Assembly (NCBI GenBank): GCA_945875045.1 | Contig: CAMCIX010000007.1 | Coordinates: 1 to 15,475 of the forward strand | Reading direction: 5' to 3' | DNA from: an uncultured Clostridia bacterium | Lineage (GTDB): Bacteria > Bacillota > Clostridia > Oscillospirales > Acutalibacteraceae | DNA length: 15,475 bases | Shown: positions 6,567 to 14,274 of the stretch, piece after piece | Layout of the letters: every line of letters starts with the position of its first letter | Numbering within the stretch: position 1 is the stretch's first letter | Notes under the pieces: generated by a model | The model's input: the letters and a program-made list of their open reading frames with translations, nothing else | What the model was told of the DNA's origin: nothing | The model's database searches: none | Made by a program: the position numbers and the translations under genes

Positions 6567-7298
6567 TCATATTTTTTTAAGATTCGGAAGCAGTATGCTT
6601 TCATTCATAAGCCGCCGCGCAATTCTTAAAAACGCCGCCATAGCCTTGCCGCGCGGTTTAACGGAATGATTCACAGACAGGAGAGCCAGCTCCTCGCTGT
6701 TAGGAATAACCCCCAAAAGCTGCAGTCCCGAGCCGTCGATAATATCGTCGACATTACGGAAAATCCGCCTTTTTATCAGTCTGTAAACAAAATTGTTGAT
6801 AATAAGACGCGACGGACAGTTTATTTCGTTAAGCCTTCGGCTTACCGCGGCGGCGTCCCGCACCGAAACAGGGTCGGGAACGGCAACCGTTAAAAACAGC
6901 GCGCTCTTAGGCAGACAGGTATAAAGCGAAAAGTCCATTCCCGCGGGGAAATCAAAAATAACAACGTCAAATTCCTCCGCCGCCCGCTTTGCAAAGTCGG
7001 TAAAGGAAAAGGCGTCGATCATTCCCGTATCGGCGGGAGCGGGAACAAGGTAGAGCCCCTTTATATGCTCCGCCTCGTAAACCGCGTCGCCCATCTCCTT
7101 GCCCAGAAGAATATCGGACAAATCGAAAACCGCAGACTTATCTGCCCCCAGCATTAAATCGAGACACCTAAGCCCCTCGTCCATATCAACAAGCAGAGTT
7201 TTCTTATTAAGCTTTGTAAAAGCGAACGCCAAGCCCACCGCGACGGTAGACTTACCAACGCCGCCCTTGCCGGACGTTACGGCATAGACCTGACCCAT
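6567..7298 (-). CDS. minD: MinD-like septum-site ATPase, without minC/minE nearby
   Basis: This 243-residue ParA/MinD ATPase has the deviant Walker A at 10-18 (GKGGVGKST, with Lys11 and Lys16), the switch-I aspartates in [17 protein letters not shown] (35-51) and Walker [11 protein letters not shown] (111-120). MinD normally dimerises on the membrane with ATP and recruits MinC to block FtsZ ring assembly away from mid-cell. Known MinD proteins run to about 260-270 residues and end in an amphipathic membrane helix. This one is shorter and ends in PNLKKI, so the membrane-targeting tail is short or atypical. It has its own consensus promoter, and the ATG has GAGGT 10 nt upstream. In many Clostridia minC-minD-minE lie together after mreBCD and PBP2; here only minD remains, so it may work alone or with distant partners. 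Confidence 0.85.
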   Translation of the reverse strand: MGQVYAVTSGKGGVGKSTVAVGLAFAFTKLNKKTLLVDMDEGLRCLDLMLGADKSAVFDLSDILLGKEMGDAVYEAEHIKGLYLVPAPADTGMIDAFSFTDFAKRAAEEFDVVIFDFPAGMDFSLYTCLPKSALFLTVAVPDPVSVRDAAAVSRRLNEINCPSRLIINNFVYRLIKRRIFRNVDDIIDGSGLQLLGVIPNSEELALLSVNHSVKPRGKAMAAFLRIARRLMNESILLPNLKKI

Positions 7299-7332
7299 AC
7301 CCTATACTACCTCATTATATTTCTACTTATAT

Positions 7333-7361
7333 ATTTTATCACAGACCGCTATTTTTGTCAA
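7333..7361 (-). promoter_or_regulatory. Sigma-70 promoter of the minD-to-metA operon
   Basis: On the minus strand, TTGACA (7361-7356) and TAAAAT (7338-7333) are 17 nt apart, with an extended -10 TG just upstream of the second box. Transcription should begin near 7326, about 28 nt before the minD ATG. It follows the PBP2 terminator, so minD and the five close-packed genes after it probably form a separate transcript. Confidence 0.85.
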
Positions 7362-7386
7362 TTTTATTTAATAAAAAAATCCTGTA

Positions 7387-7428
7387 AAAAAGCCGTCTTT
7401 TGCGATAATTACGAAAAGACGGCTTTTT
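7387..7428 (-). terminator. Strong hairpin terminator after PBP2 gene
   Basis: Perfect 15-bp stem (arms 7428-7414 and 7401-7387; core AAAGACGGCTTT) with a 12-nt loop. It starts about 10 bases after the PBP2 stop and is followed by a run of six T on the minus strand. The symmetry would let it work in both directions, but no plus-strand gene is present. Confidence 0.9.
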
Positions 7429-7438
7429 ATTTACAATT

Positions 7439-9415
7439 TTACTCAAGAACGGTAAAAGGAACAGTATCCGCTGTTGCGTTGTTTTCCGAAAATCCAAAGT
7501 ATGCGTCAAGAATATCACGCACGATAGAGCCTGCCGAAAAGCCCGAGCTTCCGTGCTCTAAGACCACCGAAATCGCAATCTCGGGATTGTCAAAGGGTGC
7601 AAAGGCGATAAACACACTGTGGTCCGCCTTGCCCTCTACCTGTGCCGTACCCGTTTTACCGCCGACCTTTATCGGGTAATTACCGAGTGCGGCGCGTCCC
7701 GTACCGTCCTCGGTAACCGAGAGCATACCCTCCTTAACCGCGGCGAGGGTTGAATCGGAAATCGAAACCGTGTTTTTAACCTCGGGCTCGCTTTCGTCGT
7801 AAACCGTTGAAATATCGTAGGATACTATCTTGCTTATAAGGCTTGCACGGTAATGGGTTCCGCCGTTTGCAAGGGTTGCGGTGTAATTTGCAAGCTGAAG
7901 CGGAGTAAAGGCGTTAAGCTGACCTATCGCTATCTGCAGGGTGTCGCCGCTTCCGTCGCTTTTCGGCTCTAACAAAATGCCCTTTGCGTCGTTAACCTCT
8001 ACGCCAGTCGCAACCCCTAAGCCGAACTGCTTATAATAGTCGGTTAATTTGGTGGCTCCGAGCCGTCTTCCAAGCTCAAAAAAGAAGTAGTTACAGCTTT
8101 TTGCAAGGGCGTTTTTCAGGCCGATATTACCGTGATAGCCCATACAGCTCGGCTTATAATCGCTGAAATAATCGTATTTTTTCACACATCTAATCGTTTC
8201 GCCCTGGTGATAAAGCCCGTTTTCAAGGGCGGCTATAGATACTATCGGCTTAATGGTAGAGCCTATCGGATAAACGCCCTGAAAAGCGCGGTCGGTAAGT
8301 GGCTTTGCGGGGTTTTTAACAAGAGTATCATAGTCCTTGCCGATTGTAGCCGAGTCATATGTCGGATAATTCGCGGCGCATATCACCTTGCCCGAATCTA
8401 TGTGAACGGCGACGGCGGCTCCCGCTGTTGCCGTACCGCCCTCGGACTGGAGCTTTTTAACCGTTCTTTCAATCGAATCCTGCGCGCTTCGCTGGATTTT
8501 TTTGTCGAGGGTAAGCATAACGGTCTTTCCCGCTATAGGCTCCTTTGTAACCTCGCTTGAAATAATGTTGCCCGAGGTGTCTATGCGATAGGTGATTTCG
8601 CCGTCGGTTCCGCGCAGATACTCCTCACCCCACTTTTCAATTCCGCTTTTTCCGACCTTATCGTTATAGGAATAGCCCTTTTCCTTGTACTCCTCCCAGT
8701 CCTCGGCAAAAATCGGTCCGACCGTGCCGATAAGATTCACGGCAAGCGAGGTGTCGGTGTATTCTCTGAAAGGCACGACCTCAACCGAAACGCCCGAAAG
8801 CAGAAAGCCCGATTCCGATATTTTACGCATAAGCTCGGTCGGAATATCCTCCGCAAAGGTATATGGGTAGGAAATCGAAAAATCGGCAATGTCCATACCG
8901 TACCTTACCCCCATAATTTTGCGCTGTTCGTCTGCCGAATAACCCTCTAACTTATATTTTTCCACCATAGCGTTAAAGCAGTTTTCGGCGGTGGCGTAGT
9001 GGGCAAGCTCTAACTTAGAGATAAGCTTATCGGTCTTCTCCCCCGCCTTAAAGCCGTAGGGGGCGGTCTTCTCCATAGGAAGCTCGTCCTTATATTCGAA
9101 ATTTGCGCCCTCAAAGAGGTTTACAAGGGTTAAAATAACGTCGTTAAGGTTATCCTTTACATACGCCTTGTTGAAGACAACGTTGTAGCCGTCGCGGTTG
9201 ACGGCTATCTGTCTGCCGTAGCAGTCGAGAATTTCGCCCCGCGGAGCCTTTAAAATCGCCGTTCGGACAGAGGCGGCGCCGTCGTTTTTATCGGTATATT
9301 CCTCCGCGTTGATAATCTGAACCGAATATATGCGGGCGGCATAAAAAATTATCGCTAAAATCAGCAGTACCGAAAGAGCGGTAAGCTGAAACTGGTTTTT
9401 CTTCTTAAACGGCAA
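7439..9415 (-). CDS. mrdA: Class B penicillin-binding protein 2 (elongasome transpeptidase)
   Basis: This 658-residue protein has a short cytoplasmic tail, one membrane helix (about 11-31), a dimerisation/pedestal domain (about 50-290) and a transpeptidase domain (about 320-640). The active-site motifs are intact: S386xxK389 (YPIGSTIKP), S440xN442 (KSCNYFF) and K587TGT (GGKTGTAQ). The motif APRGEILDCYGRQIAVN near residue 58 is typical of PBP2/SpoVD-type enzymes. It crosslinks peptidoglycan outside the membrane during lateral wall growth, with MreC, MreD and RodA. The TTG start at 9415 is supported by AAAGGAG 8 nt upstream. It is last in the rpe-mreC-mreD cluster and directly precedes a strong terminator. 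Position after mreD favours the elongation PBP2 over the sporulation-specific SpoVD. RodA, its usual glycosyltransferase partner, is not in the window. Confidence 0.93.
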   Translation of the reverse strand: MPFKKKNQFQLTALSVLLILAIIFYAARIYSVQIINAEEYTDKNDGAASVRTAILKAPRGEILDCYGRQIAVNRDGYNVVFNKAYVKDNLNDVILTLVNLFEGANFEYKDELPMEKTAPYGFKAGEKTDKLISKLELAHYATAENCFNAMVEKYKLEGYSADEQRKIMGVRYGMDIADFSISYPYTFAEDIPTELMRKISESGFLLSGVSVEVVPFREYTDTSLAVNLIGTVGPIFAEDWEEYKEKGYSYNDKVGKSGIEKWGEEYLRGTDGEITYRIDTSGNIISSEVTKEPIAGKTVMLTLDKKIQRSAQDSIERTVKKLQSEGGTATAGAAVAVHIDSGKVICAANYPTYDSATIGKDYDTLVKNPAKPLTDRAFQGVYPIGSTIKPIVSIAALENGLYHQGETIRCVKKYDYFSDYKPSCMGYHGNIGLKNALAKSCNYFFFELGRRLGATKLTDYYKQFGLGVATGVEVNDAKGILLEPKSDGSGDTLQIAIGQLNAFTPLQLANYTATLANGGTHYRASLISKIVSYDISTVYDESEPEVKNTVSISDSTLAAVKEGMLSVTEDGTGRAALGNYPIKVGGKTGTAQVEGKADHSVFIAFAPFDNPEIAISVVLEHGSSGFSAGSIVRDILDAYFGFSENNATADTVPFTVLE

Positions 9416-9442
9416 ATCTAAGGCTCCTTTCTTAATAGTATA

Positions 9443-9955
9443 TCAGGCGTTAGACAGCCTGTAAAAGTATTTATATAGAAAATAAAAGGGAATAATAAAA
9501 ATATCGGTATAAAGCATACTCGGAAAGGCGTAGCTTAAAAGATAGGTAAGATTATCCTCTGCCCCCGAGGAAAAAGCGTAAAAGCAGAGCCAGCGAAGCA
9601 AATAATAAACAAGGCTTGCAAGCACGCAAAGCAGTATAGCGGAGCGAATATTGCGGTTAAAGAGCCTTTCCGCCGAGACCGAAATAAGCGCCGCCGAAAG
9701 CATAAGCAGAGCGGCGTTAAAGCAAATCGCGCCCGACGCCGCCGAATCCATACAAACGCCGATTAAAAGCCCTGCCGCCGCGGAGGTCATAGGCTTATTA
9801 AAGATTGAAAAGGCGACAAGCAAGGGAAGAATTATAAGCGGCGAGGCATTTTTGATATTTATATCGATAATATCCGTGTAATGAAAAATAAAGGCGAGAA
9901 AAAAGAGCAAAAAGCTTGTAATATTTATCCACGGATGTCGTTTTTTTGTCTGCAT
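9443..9955 (-). CDS. mreD: Rod shape-determining protein MreD
   Basis: This 170-residue, very hydrophobic protein has about five or six membrane segments (for example 13-30, 39-66, 81-95, 104-123, 146-165), which matches MreD size and layout. Similarity within MreD is low, so the call rests on length, topology, the MDS...G motif region near 69-74 and position between mreC and the PBP2 gene. MreD is an integral membrane part of the elongasome and is thought to modulate the MreC-PBP2 interaction. The ATG has GGAGG close upstream, and mreC ends 12 nt before it. Confidence 0.85.
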   Translation of the reverse strand: MQTKKRHPWINITSFLLFFLAFIFHYTDIIDINIKNASPLIILPLLVAFSIFNKPMTSAAAGLLIGVCMDSAASGAICFNAALLMLSAALISVSAERLFNRNIRSAILLCVLASLVYYLLRWLCFYAFSSGAEDNLTYLLSYAFPSMLYTDIFIIPFYFLYKYFYRLSNA

Positions 9956-9967
9956 ATAACCCTCCGA

Positions 9968-10828
9968 TTATTTGTCCCTGTCAGGGTCAAGCCCGCCCTG
10001 ACCGTCAAACTCGGTGATAACCATAACGCTTTTAACGGTATCAAGGTCGACAAAGGGCTTAATTTCGGCATAAATCGAGGTATTGTACTTATCGCTGCCT
10101 ATTGCCTGAATCGTGCCTATAAGCAGTCCCGAGGGGAAAATGCCCTCACCCGAGGTCACAACGTAATCCCCCACCGCGATATTGCAGGAGCGGGAGAGGT
10201 TGTAAAACCTCGTTCTGCCCTTTGAGGCAAAGGCGGCAGAACCCGAAAGCACTCCCGAATCGTTGGTGCGGTTATCGAGCGCGCCCGCGGACAGCTCGGG
10301 GCTTAGAACAGTCACAACCTTGGAGGTGGTAAGCCCCGTTTCGGAAACAAAGCCCACCAGACCCATATCGGTAATAACGGGGTCGTTTGCAGAAATTCCG
10401 TTAACCGTACCCTTATTTATAACAAAGCCCTTGTACGGGTCCTCCTTATCGCGTGAAATAAGGGTTGCGGGGGCGAATTTAAAGCTCGGATTTTTGTCCT
10501 TTATTTCGAGATAGTCCTTGTAAAAGCCGTTTTCACTCGTCACCTTTTCGTAATCGGCTATTTTTTCGCGTAGCTCGGCGATTTCGCTTTCAAGCTCGGC
10601 GTTTTCAAGCGAGAGCCGCTCCCCCTCGGTATAGGTTCCTATAAAATCCGATACTGCGCCCGAAATGCTTGTGGCAAGAGAGCGAAAGGGGGCGGTTATT
10701 GTGCCTATAATATTTGCCTGGGGCGCCATAGTTCCCCCAATCACCGCGCAAGCGACCGACACGGCGACAAGCGCCGCAAAAACCGCTAAAATTATTTTAA
10801 ATTTACGGCTGCGAAAGAAAAATCGCAT
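9968..10828 (-). CDS. mreC: Rod shape-determining protein MreC
   Basis: This 286-residue protein has a basic start (MRFFFRSRKFK), one membrane helix (about 10-31), a coiled coil (about 66-98, rich in Glu/Leu/Lys heptads) and a two-barrel beta-rich extracytoplasmic domain (about 115-275). The latter includes FVINKGTVNGISANDPVIT and LVGFVSETG, typical MreC core motifs. MreC polymerises along the outer membrane face and activates PBP2 in lateral wall synthesis. AGGAGG 6 nt before the ATG overlaps the rpe stop codon, so the two genes are probably translationally linked. mreB, normally just upstream, is absent, with rpe in its place. Confidence 0.95.
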   Translation of the reverse strand: MRFFFRSRKFKIILAVFAALVAVSVACAVIGGTMAPQANIIGTITAPFRSLATSISGAVSDFIGTYTEGERLSLENAELESEIAELREKIADYEKVTSENGFYKDYLEIKDKNPSFKFAPATLISRDKEDPYKGFVINKGTVNGISANDPVITDMGLVGFVSETGLTTSKVVTVLSPELSAGALDNRTNDSGVLSGSAAFASKGRTRFYNLSRSCNIAVGDYVVTSGEGIFPSGLLIGTIQAIGSDKYNTSIYAEIKPFVDLDTVKSVMVITEFDGQGGLDPDRDK

Positions 10829-10838
10829 CTTTGTCCTC

Positions 10839-11486
10839 CTAAAGCTTTTTTATTGCCTCAACCGTTGCTTTCATATTCTCCGCCGAAAAGATATAATTAC
10901 CCGCAACCAGCACGTCCGCGCCGGCGTTTACGGCCAAAGGAGCGGTTTCGGCGTTAATTCCGCCGTCGACCTCAAGCAAAATATCAAGCCTGCGTTTTGT
11001 AATTTCCTTTCGCAAAACGGAAAGCTTTTCGAGTGCCTGCGGCATAAATTTCTGCCCGCCGAAGCCCGGCTCAACCGACATTACAAGCACCATATCGCAA
11101 AGGGGCAAATACTCAAAAATCTCCTGCGGAGCGGTGCAGGGCTTTATTGTAAGGCAGGCTTTACAGCCTAAATTCCGTATTTCTTTAAGGGTTTCGGCAA
11201 CGTCGCTTCCCGCCTCGTAATGAAAGCCCAAATAATCGGCGACCTCGGCAAACTGCTTAATATACCTGTGCGGACGGTCGATCATAAGGTGTACGTCAAG
11301 CGGTAAAGAGGTATGCTTTTTTATCGACTTAATAACCGGTACTCCGAAGGAAATATTAGGCACGAAAATGCCATCCATAACGTCGAGATGAAGCATATCC
11401 GTTCCCGCGCCCTCTAATCTTTTTATATCGTCCTTCAAAGTGAGAAAATCCGCCGTTAGTACAGACGGAGAAATTTTAACCGACAA
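10839..11486 (-). CDS. rpe: Ribulose-phosphate 3-epimerase
   Basis: This 215-residue TIM-barrel enzyme interconverts ribulose 5-phosphate and xylulose 5-phosphate in the non-oxidative pentose phosphate pathway. The metal and acid/base residues are all present: Ser8 region (KISPSVL), His33 and Asp35 (HLDVMDG), His66 (DVHLMI) and Asp174 (EVDGGI). The phosphate loop residues lie in VEPGFGGQKF and VAGNYIF. The start is TTG at 11486-11484, supported by GGAGG 8 nt upstream; no better ATG is near. It opens the cluster with mreC, mreD and the PBP2 gene, 10 nt before mreC. In many Firmicutes rpe follows rsgA and the prkC genes instead, so this placement beside cell-shape genes is less usual. Confidence 0.96.
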   Translation of the reverse strand: MSVKISPSVLTADFLTLKDDIKRLEGAGTDMLHLDVMDGIFVPNISFGVPVIKSIKKHTSLPLDVHLMIDRPHRYIKQFAEVADYLGFHYEAGSDVAETLKEIRNLGCKACLTIKPCTAPQEIFEYLPLCDMVLVMSVEPGFGGQKFMPQALEKLSVLRKEITKRRLDILLEVDGGINAETAPLAVNAGADVLVAGNYIFSAENMKATVEAIKKL

Positions 11487-11525
11487 TTTATTTTCCTCCG
11501 ATTTTCTTGTTTTAGCATATATACT

Positions 11526-11554
11526 ATTCTATCCCTTGGAGCCTTAATTGTCAA
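11526..11554 (-). promoter_or_regulatory. Sigma-70 promoter of the rpe-mreC-mreD-PBP2 operon
   Basis: On the minus strand, TTGACA (11554-11549) and TAGAAT (11531-11526) are separated by 17 nt. The predicted start of transcription is near 11519, giving a leader of about 33 nt that contains the GGAGG of rpe. Confidence 0.85.
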
Positions 11555-11570
11555 TAAATATATCCGTTTA

Positions 11571-11600
11571 GATGTTAGATTTTAGACATTAGACGTTAGA
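11571..11600. repeat. Short TTAGA-type tandem repeat
   Basis: Four near-copies of a 7-8-base unit (gttagat, tttagac, attagac, gttagaa) lie in tandem. The unit is A/T-rich and low in complexity, and lies in the island between two operons. No function can be assigned. Confidence 0.6.
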
Positions 11601-11601
11601 A

Positions 11602-11622
11602 GGCGGGAGCAAAGCCCCCGCC
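11602..11622. repeat. GC-rich hairpin element A
   Basis: GGCGGG and CCCGCC arms with an inner GC/GC pair and an AAA loop form an 8-bp stem with one mismatch. It is followed by CTAC. Read on the minus strand, it begins GTAGGG and then enters the hairpin, as does the element at 11685-11706. No T-run follows, so a terminator role is unlikely. Confidence 0.6.
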
Positions 11623-11630
11623 CTACGTTC

Positions 11631-11670
11631 AATTATTCATTCTTCATTATTCATCATTCATTATTCATTA
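11631..11670. repeat. ATTCATT low-complexity repeat
   Basis: An A/T-rich stretch made of about six imperfect copies of ATTCATT/CTTCATT/ATCATTC-type units. It sits between the two GC hairpins. Its composition is unlike the flanking genes, and no function is evident. Confidence 0.65.
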
Positions 11671-11684
11671 AAACGCCCTTTTTC

Positions 11685-11706
11685 GGGACGATGTGGGCAT
11701 CGTCCC
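11685..11706. repeat. GC-rich hairpin element B
   Basis: Perfect 9-bp stem GGGACGATG/CATCGTCCC with a 4-nt loop, followed by CCTAC. Eight bases separate it from the stop of the SGNH gene, so it may protect or end that transcript. The minus strand shows no clean T-run directly after the stem; a weaker CCC/GGG hairpin followed by TTTT lies at about 11671-11687. Its GTAGGG-plus-hairpin layout matches element A. Confidence 0.65.
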
Positions 11707-11714
11707 CTACAAAA

Positions 11715-12683
11715 TCAAATCTTCACCTTTTCAAGATACTCCTTATAATCAGCGTTCCACTGCTTAAAGCGGTTGTCCCCTCTATGGTCGGAAAGCGGGT
11801 AATTTTCGCTTAAATATTTTCCGATAAAAAGGGTTGCCTTACGCGCTCCCCTGCTGTTAAGGTGGTTGCCGCCGTCCCTTGTGTCGGTCTTCCAGTCGAA
11901 GCCGAAGCTTTCCCTGTCGATATTAAGGTCAAGAAAGGTGATTCCCTTTTCGTCGGCGTAGTCCTTTACCGCGTTGTGTCTTTTATAGCTCCAGGAGCTT
12001 TGGGACGGAAGCTCCAAAAACAAAAGCTTAATATCATTTTCCGCGCACATTTTCACAAGCATATCAAGCGAGGTCTTTGTCGAAAAGGGTATTTCCTCCC
12101 TTTTATCGGTTTTAACCATATATTCTCCGCCCATATAGCCCTTGACCTCGTTGCTGAGCCACTGCCCTTTAGCGGTGCAGTGGGCGGTATAGTTGGGCGC
12201 CTTTAAAAGCTCATTTGGCTTTACCCTTTTCCAGCGGTCGTGATACTGAAACACGGAAAAGGCAGAACCCATTGAAGCGTTAATAAGCTTCGCCGTGCTT
12301 TCGACAAGCTTTGACCTTGTGAAAAAACCGTCTGTTTCAAGGATTATAAGCTTAACGGAGTGGCATTTCATTATCTTTTTAAGCTGTGAATAGCTCTGCG
12401 CTACGGTCTGGTGACCCTCTGCGCTCACATAGGAGGTATACCCGTATTCATTCCACAGCTCAAGGGGCGAAAAGCCGCTGTACGCGTCGGAATTTCCGAC
12501 AACCGCTATGTCAATAGAATCCTTCGGCTCGGAAAAAAAGCCGTTCGCGTTGGGGTTAACTATTCCGCCCTCGGCGGTATTGTCCTTAGGCGCCAACATA
12601 TACGAGGAGGCAACAATAAGCACAAGCAGCACGCACATAAAGGAGAGTGCTTTAATAAGCTGTTTTAATCCTGTTTTATTCAT
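11715..12683 (-). CDS. Membrane-anchored SGNH acyltransferase/hydrolase, DltD-like partner
   Basis: This 322-residue protein has one N-terminal membrane helix (about 12-30) and then an extracytoplasmic SGNH domain. The nucleophile block is VVGNSDAYSG (Ser65). The C-terminal His block is RDGGNHLNSRGA (Asp270, His274). In comparable systems (DltD, AlgX/AlgJ), such a protein works with an MBOAT to move an acyl group onto a surface polymer. It starts 12 nt after the MBOAT gene and is the last gene of the operon. It is shorter than DltD (about 400 residues), and its GNS block is closer to general SGNH proteins, so the dltD symbol is withheld. The acceptor could be teichoic acid, another glycopolymer or an exopolysaccharide; the sequence does not decide. 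Its ribosome site is weak (TTGGA), which suggests translation coupled to the upstream gene. Confidence 0.8.
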   Translation of the reverse strand: MNKTGLKQLIKALSFMCVLLVLIVASSYMLAPKDNTAEGGIVNPNANGFFSEPKDSIDIAVVGNSDAYSGFSPLELWNEYGYTSYVSAEGHQTVAQSYSQLKKIMKCHSVKLIILETDGFFTRSKLVESTAKLINASMGSAFSVFQYHDRWKRVKPNELLKAPNYTAHCTAKGQWLSNEVKGYMGGEYMVKTDKREEIPFSTKTSLDMLVKMCAENDIKLLFLELPSQSSWSYKRHNAVKDYADEKGITFLDLNIDRESFGFDWKTDTRDGGNHLNSRGARKATLFIGKYLSENYPLSDHRGDNRFKQWNADYKEYLEKVKI

Positions 12684-12695
12684 AATTATTCCAAC

Positions 12696-14270
12696 CTAAA
12701 ACTGTCCGTAAATAAAGTCTACCGCGTCATATCCCGGTCCGTATGCGCCGAAGATTACGACCGCCATAACAAGGGCGGCGTAGGCGCACCAGCGAACCGG
12801 TAATTTCTGCCTTGCGAGGCTGTCCCGCACATTTATTCCCTTTTCCTGCAAAATACTGATTATAAGCATAACAGCCGCGCCGACGGCGACTATAAGGAAA
12901 TCCTGCTTATCCATTCCCAAGGTGAGGGCGGTCTTTAAAAATCCGCCCGCGCCGAAGGAGGTGAAAACGCATTTAAGCATACCGACCCAAACGCCTACCG
13001 TATCGGCTCTGAAAAGCATCATTCCGCCCACAACAAGAATAACCGTTCTTGCAACCCGAAAAATATTAAGCGGCTTAGAGTCACGCTTTATTTTAAGGGC
13101 AGAATACAGCTTTGCAAAAAGCGGCTCAAGGTACATTCCCGCCGTCATTATCGCGTAATAATAAAGCCCGTAAGCAATGTATTTCCACCCTGCGCCGTGC
13201 CAGAAGCCTATGCCGAGCCAGGTAAAAAACAGCGCGAAGGAGGCGGGGACAAGCGAGCCTAAAAACTCGTTAAAATGCTTTTTTGCAAATTTGCTTAATT
13301 TCATAAACGGTCTTGAAAGGGAGACCGAGTAAAAAACGTAATCCCTAAGCCACGCGCCTAAGGTGATATGCCACCGCCGCCAGAACTCATTAACCGATTT
13401 TGAAAAAAAGGGCCTTTCAAAGTTCTTGGAAAGCGGAACGCCGAATATTTCCGCACTGCCCGTTACTATATCCATACAGCCCGAAAACTCGGCGTAAATC
13501 TGCAAGGTATAAAGCAGACCGCCAAGCAGTATAATACTGCCCGAGTAATATTTATAACTGCCGAAAACCTCCGACACAAAAATATTTACCCTGTCTGCGA
13601 TAACCGTTTTTTTAAAGAGTCCCCAAAAAATCAGCTGAACGCCCTTACAGAGCCTGTCATAATCAAAGCTATGCCCCTCGTAAAGGGGGTCGGCAAGTAA
13701 ATCGAATCTGCCGATAGGTCCCTCGACAATCTGCGGGAAAAAGGAGAGAAAAAGGGCGACCTTTCCAAAATTCTCCGACGCGCGGTATTTACCTCTGTAA
13801 ACGTCGATTATGTAGCCCGCCGCCTGTAGGGTATAGTAGGAAATACCCAGCGGGAGCATAAATTTAAGCTCCTCGAAATGCAGAAAACCAAAGGCGGAAT
13901 TTAAGCTGTGGGCGAAAAAGGCGGAGTATTTAAGCACCAAAAGTATCGTGAAAATAAAGCCGACCGCCAAAGCGACAACCGCCCTTTTCTGCCAATTAAC
14001 AAGCGCCTTTACCTGCTTTTTCTCCTCTTTTTCAAGCCCCTTTTTAGCAAGGGCGGCGGTATCGTTTATACGGTTTAAGAAAACACCTGCAAAATATACC
14101 GCCACCGTTGAAAGAAGCAGAAAAATAATAAGCCTTTTACTGTTTATCCAGTAAAAAACATAGCTCGAGATTAAAAGCACCGTCCACTTAAATTTTTTGG
14201 GAAGTGCGGTGTAGCATATAAAAACCGCTCCCAAAAATATAAGCAAATAGGTGTAAGAGGTGTAGCTCAT
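12696..14270 (-). CDS. MBOAT family O-acyltransferase (DltB/AlgI-like)
   Basis: This 524-residue integral membrane protein has roughly a dozen hydrophobic segments. MBOAT hallmarks are clear: LSFFPQIVEGPIGRF (175-189), QIYAEFSGCMDIVTGSAEIFG (about 257-277), then NEFWRRWHITLGAWLRDYVFY with His301 and GFWHGAGW with His358, the two conserved His positions of DltB/AlgI. These proteins pass an acyl group from a cytosolic donor through a membrane tunnel to an outer-face acceptor. A carrier protein gene ends 4 nt upstream and an SGNH partner starts 12 nt downstream. That places it as the DltB-like channel of a four-gene acylation system, with the charged carrier protein as the likely donor. Without the acceptor or acyl group known, the dltB symbol is not assigned. 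Confidence 0.9.
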   Translation of the reverse strand: MSYTSYTYLLIFLGAVFICYTALPKKFKWTVLLISSYVFYWINSKRLIIFLLLSTVAVYFAGVFLNRINDTAALAKKGLEKEEKKQVKALVNWQKRAVVALAVGFIFTILLVLKYSAFFAHSLNSAFGFLHFEELKFMLPLGISYYTLQAAGYIIDVYRGKYRASENFGKVALFLSFFPQIVEGPIGRFDLLADPLYEGHSFDYDRLCKGVQLIFWGLFKKTVIADRVNIFVSEVFGSYKYYSGSIILLGGLLYTLQIYAEFSGCMDIVTGSAEIFGVPLSKNFERPFFSKSVNEFWRRWHITLGAWLRDYVFYSVSLSRPFMKLSKFAKKHFNEFLGSLVPASFALFFTWLGIGFWHGAGWKYIAYGLYYYAIMTAGMYLEPLFAKLYSALKIKRDSKPLNIFRVARTVILVVGGMMLFRADTVGVWVGMLKCVFTSFGAGGFLKTALTLGMDKQDFLIVAVGAAVMLIISILQEKGINVRDSLARQKLPVRWCAYAALVMAVVIFGAYGPGYDAVDFIYGQF

Positions 14271-14274
14271 AGAC

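Noticed and set aside
6553..6604. N-terminal extension of MgsA or a frameshift fusion of MinD to MgsA at the A-rich minD end
   Set aside because: A good ribosome site precedes ATG 6553, the family begins there, and the upstream in-frame codons only overlap minD. The A-run could slip, but nothing else supports a programmed shift.
8132..8560. Plus-strand open frame of 142 codons opposite the PBP2 gene
   Set aside because: It is antisense to the transpeptidase domain, and its composition follows from the opposite-strand codons.
11513..11526. TAGCATATATACTA next to the rpe -10 box as a third copy of the feo operator
   Set aside because: The palindrome is imperfect and the half-site spacing differs from the feo sites (6 against 4 bases), so a shared regulator is not supported.
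11602..11706. CRISPR array or insertion sequence remnant
   Set aside because: The repeats differ in sequence, there are no equal spacers, and no transposase fragment or target duplication is visible.
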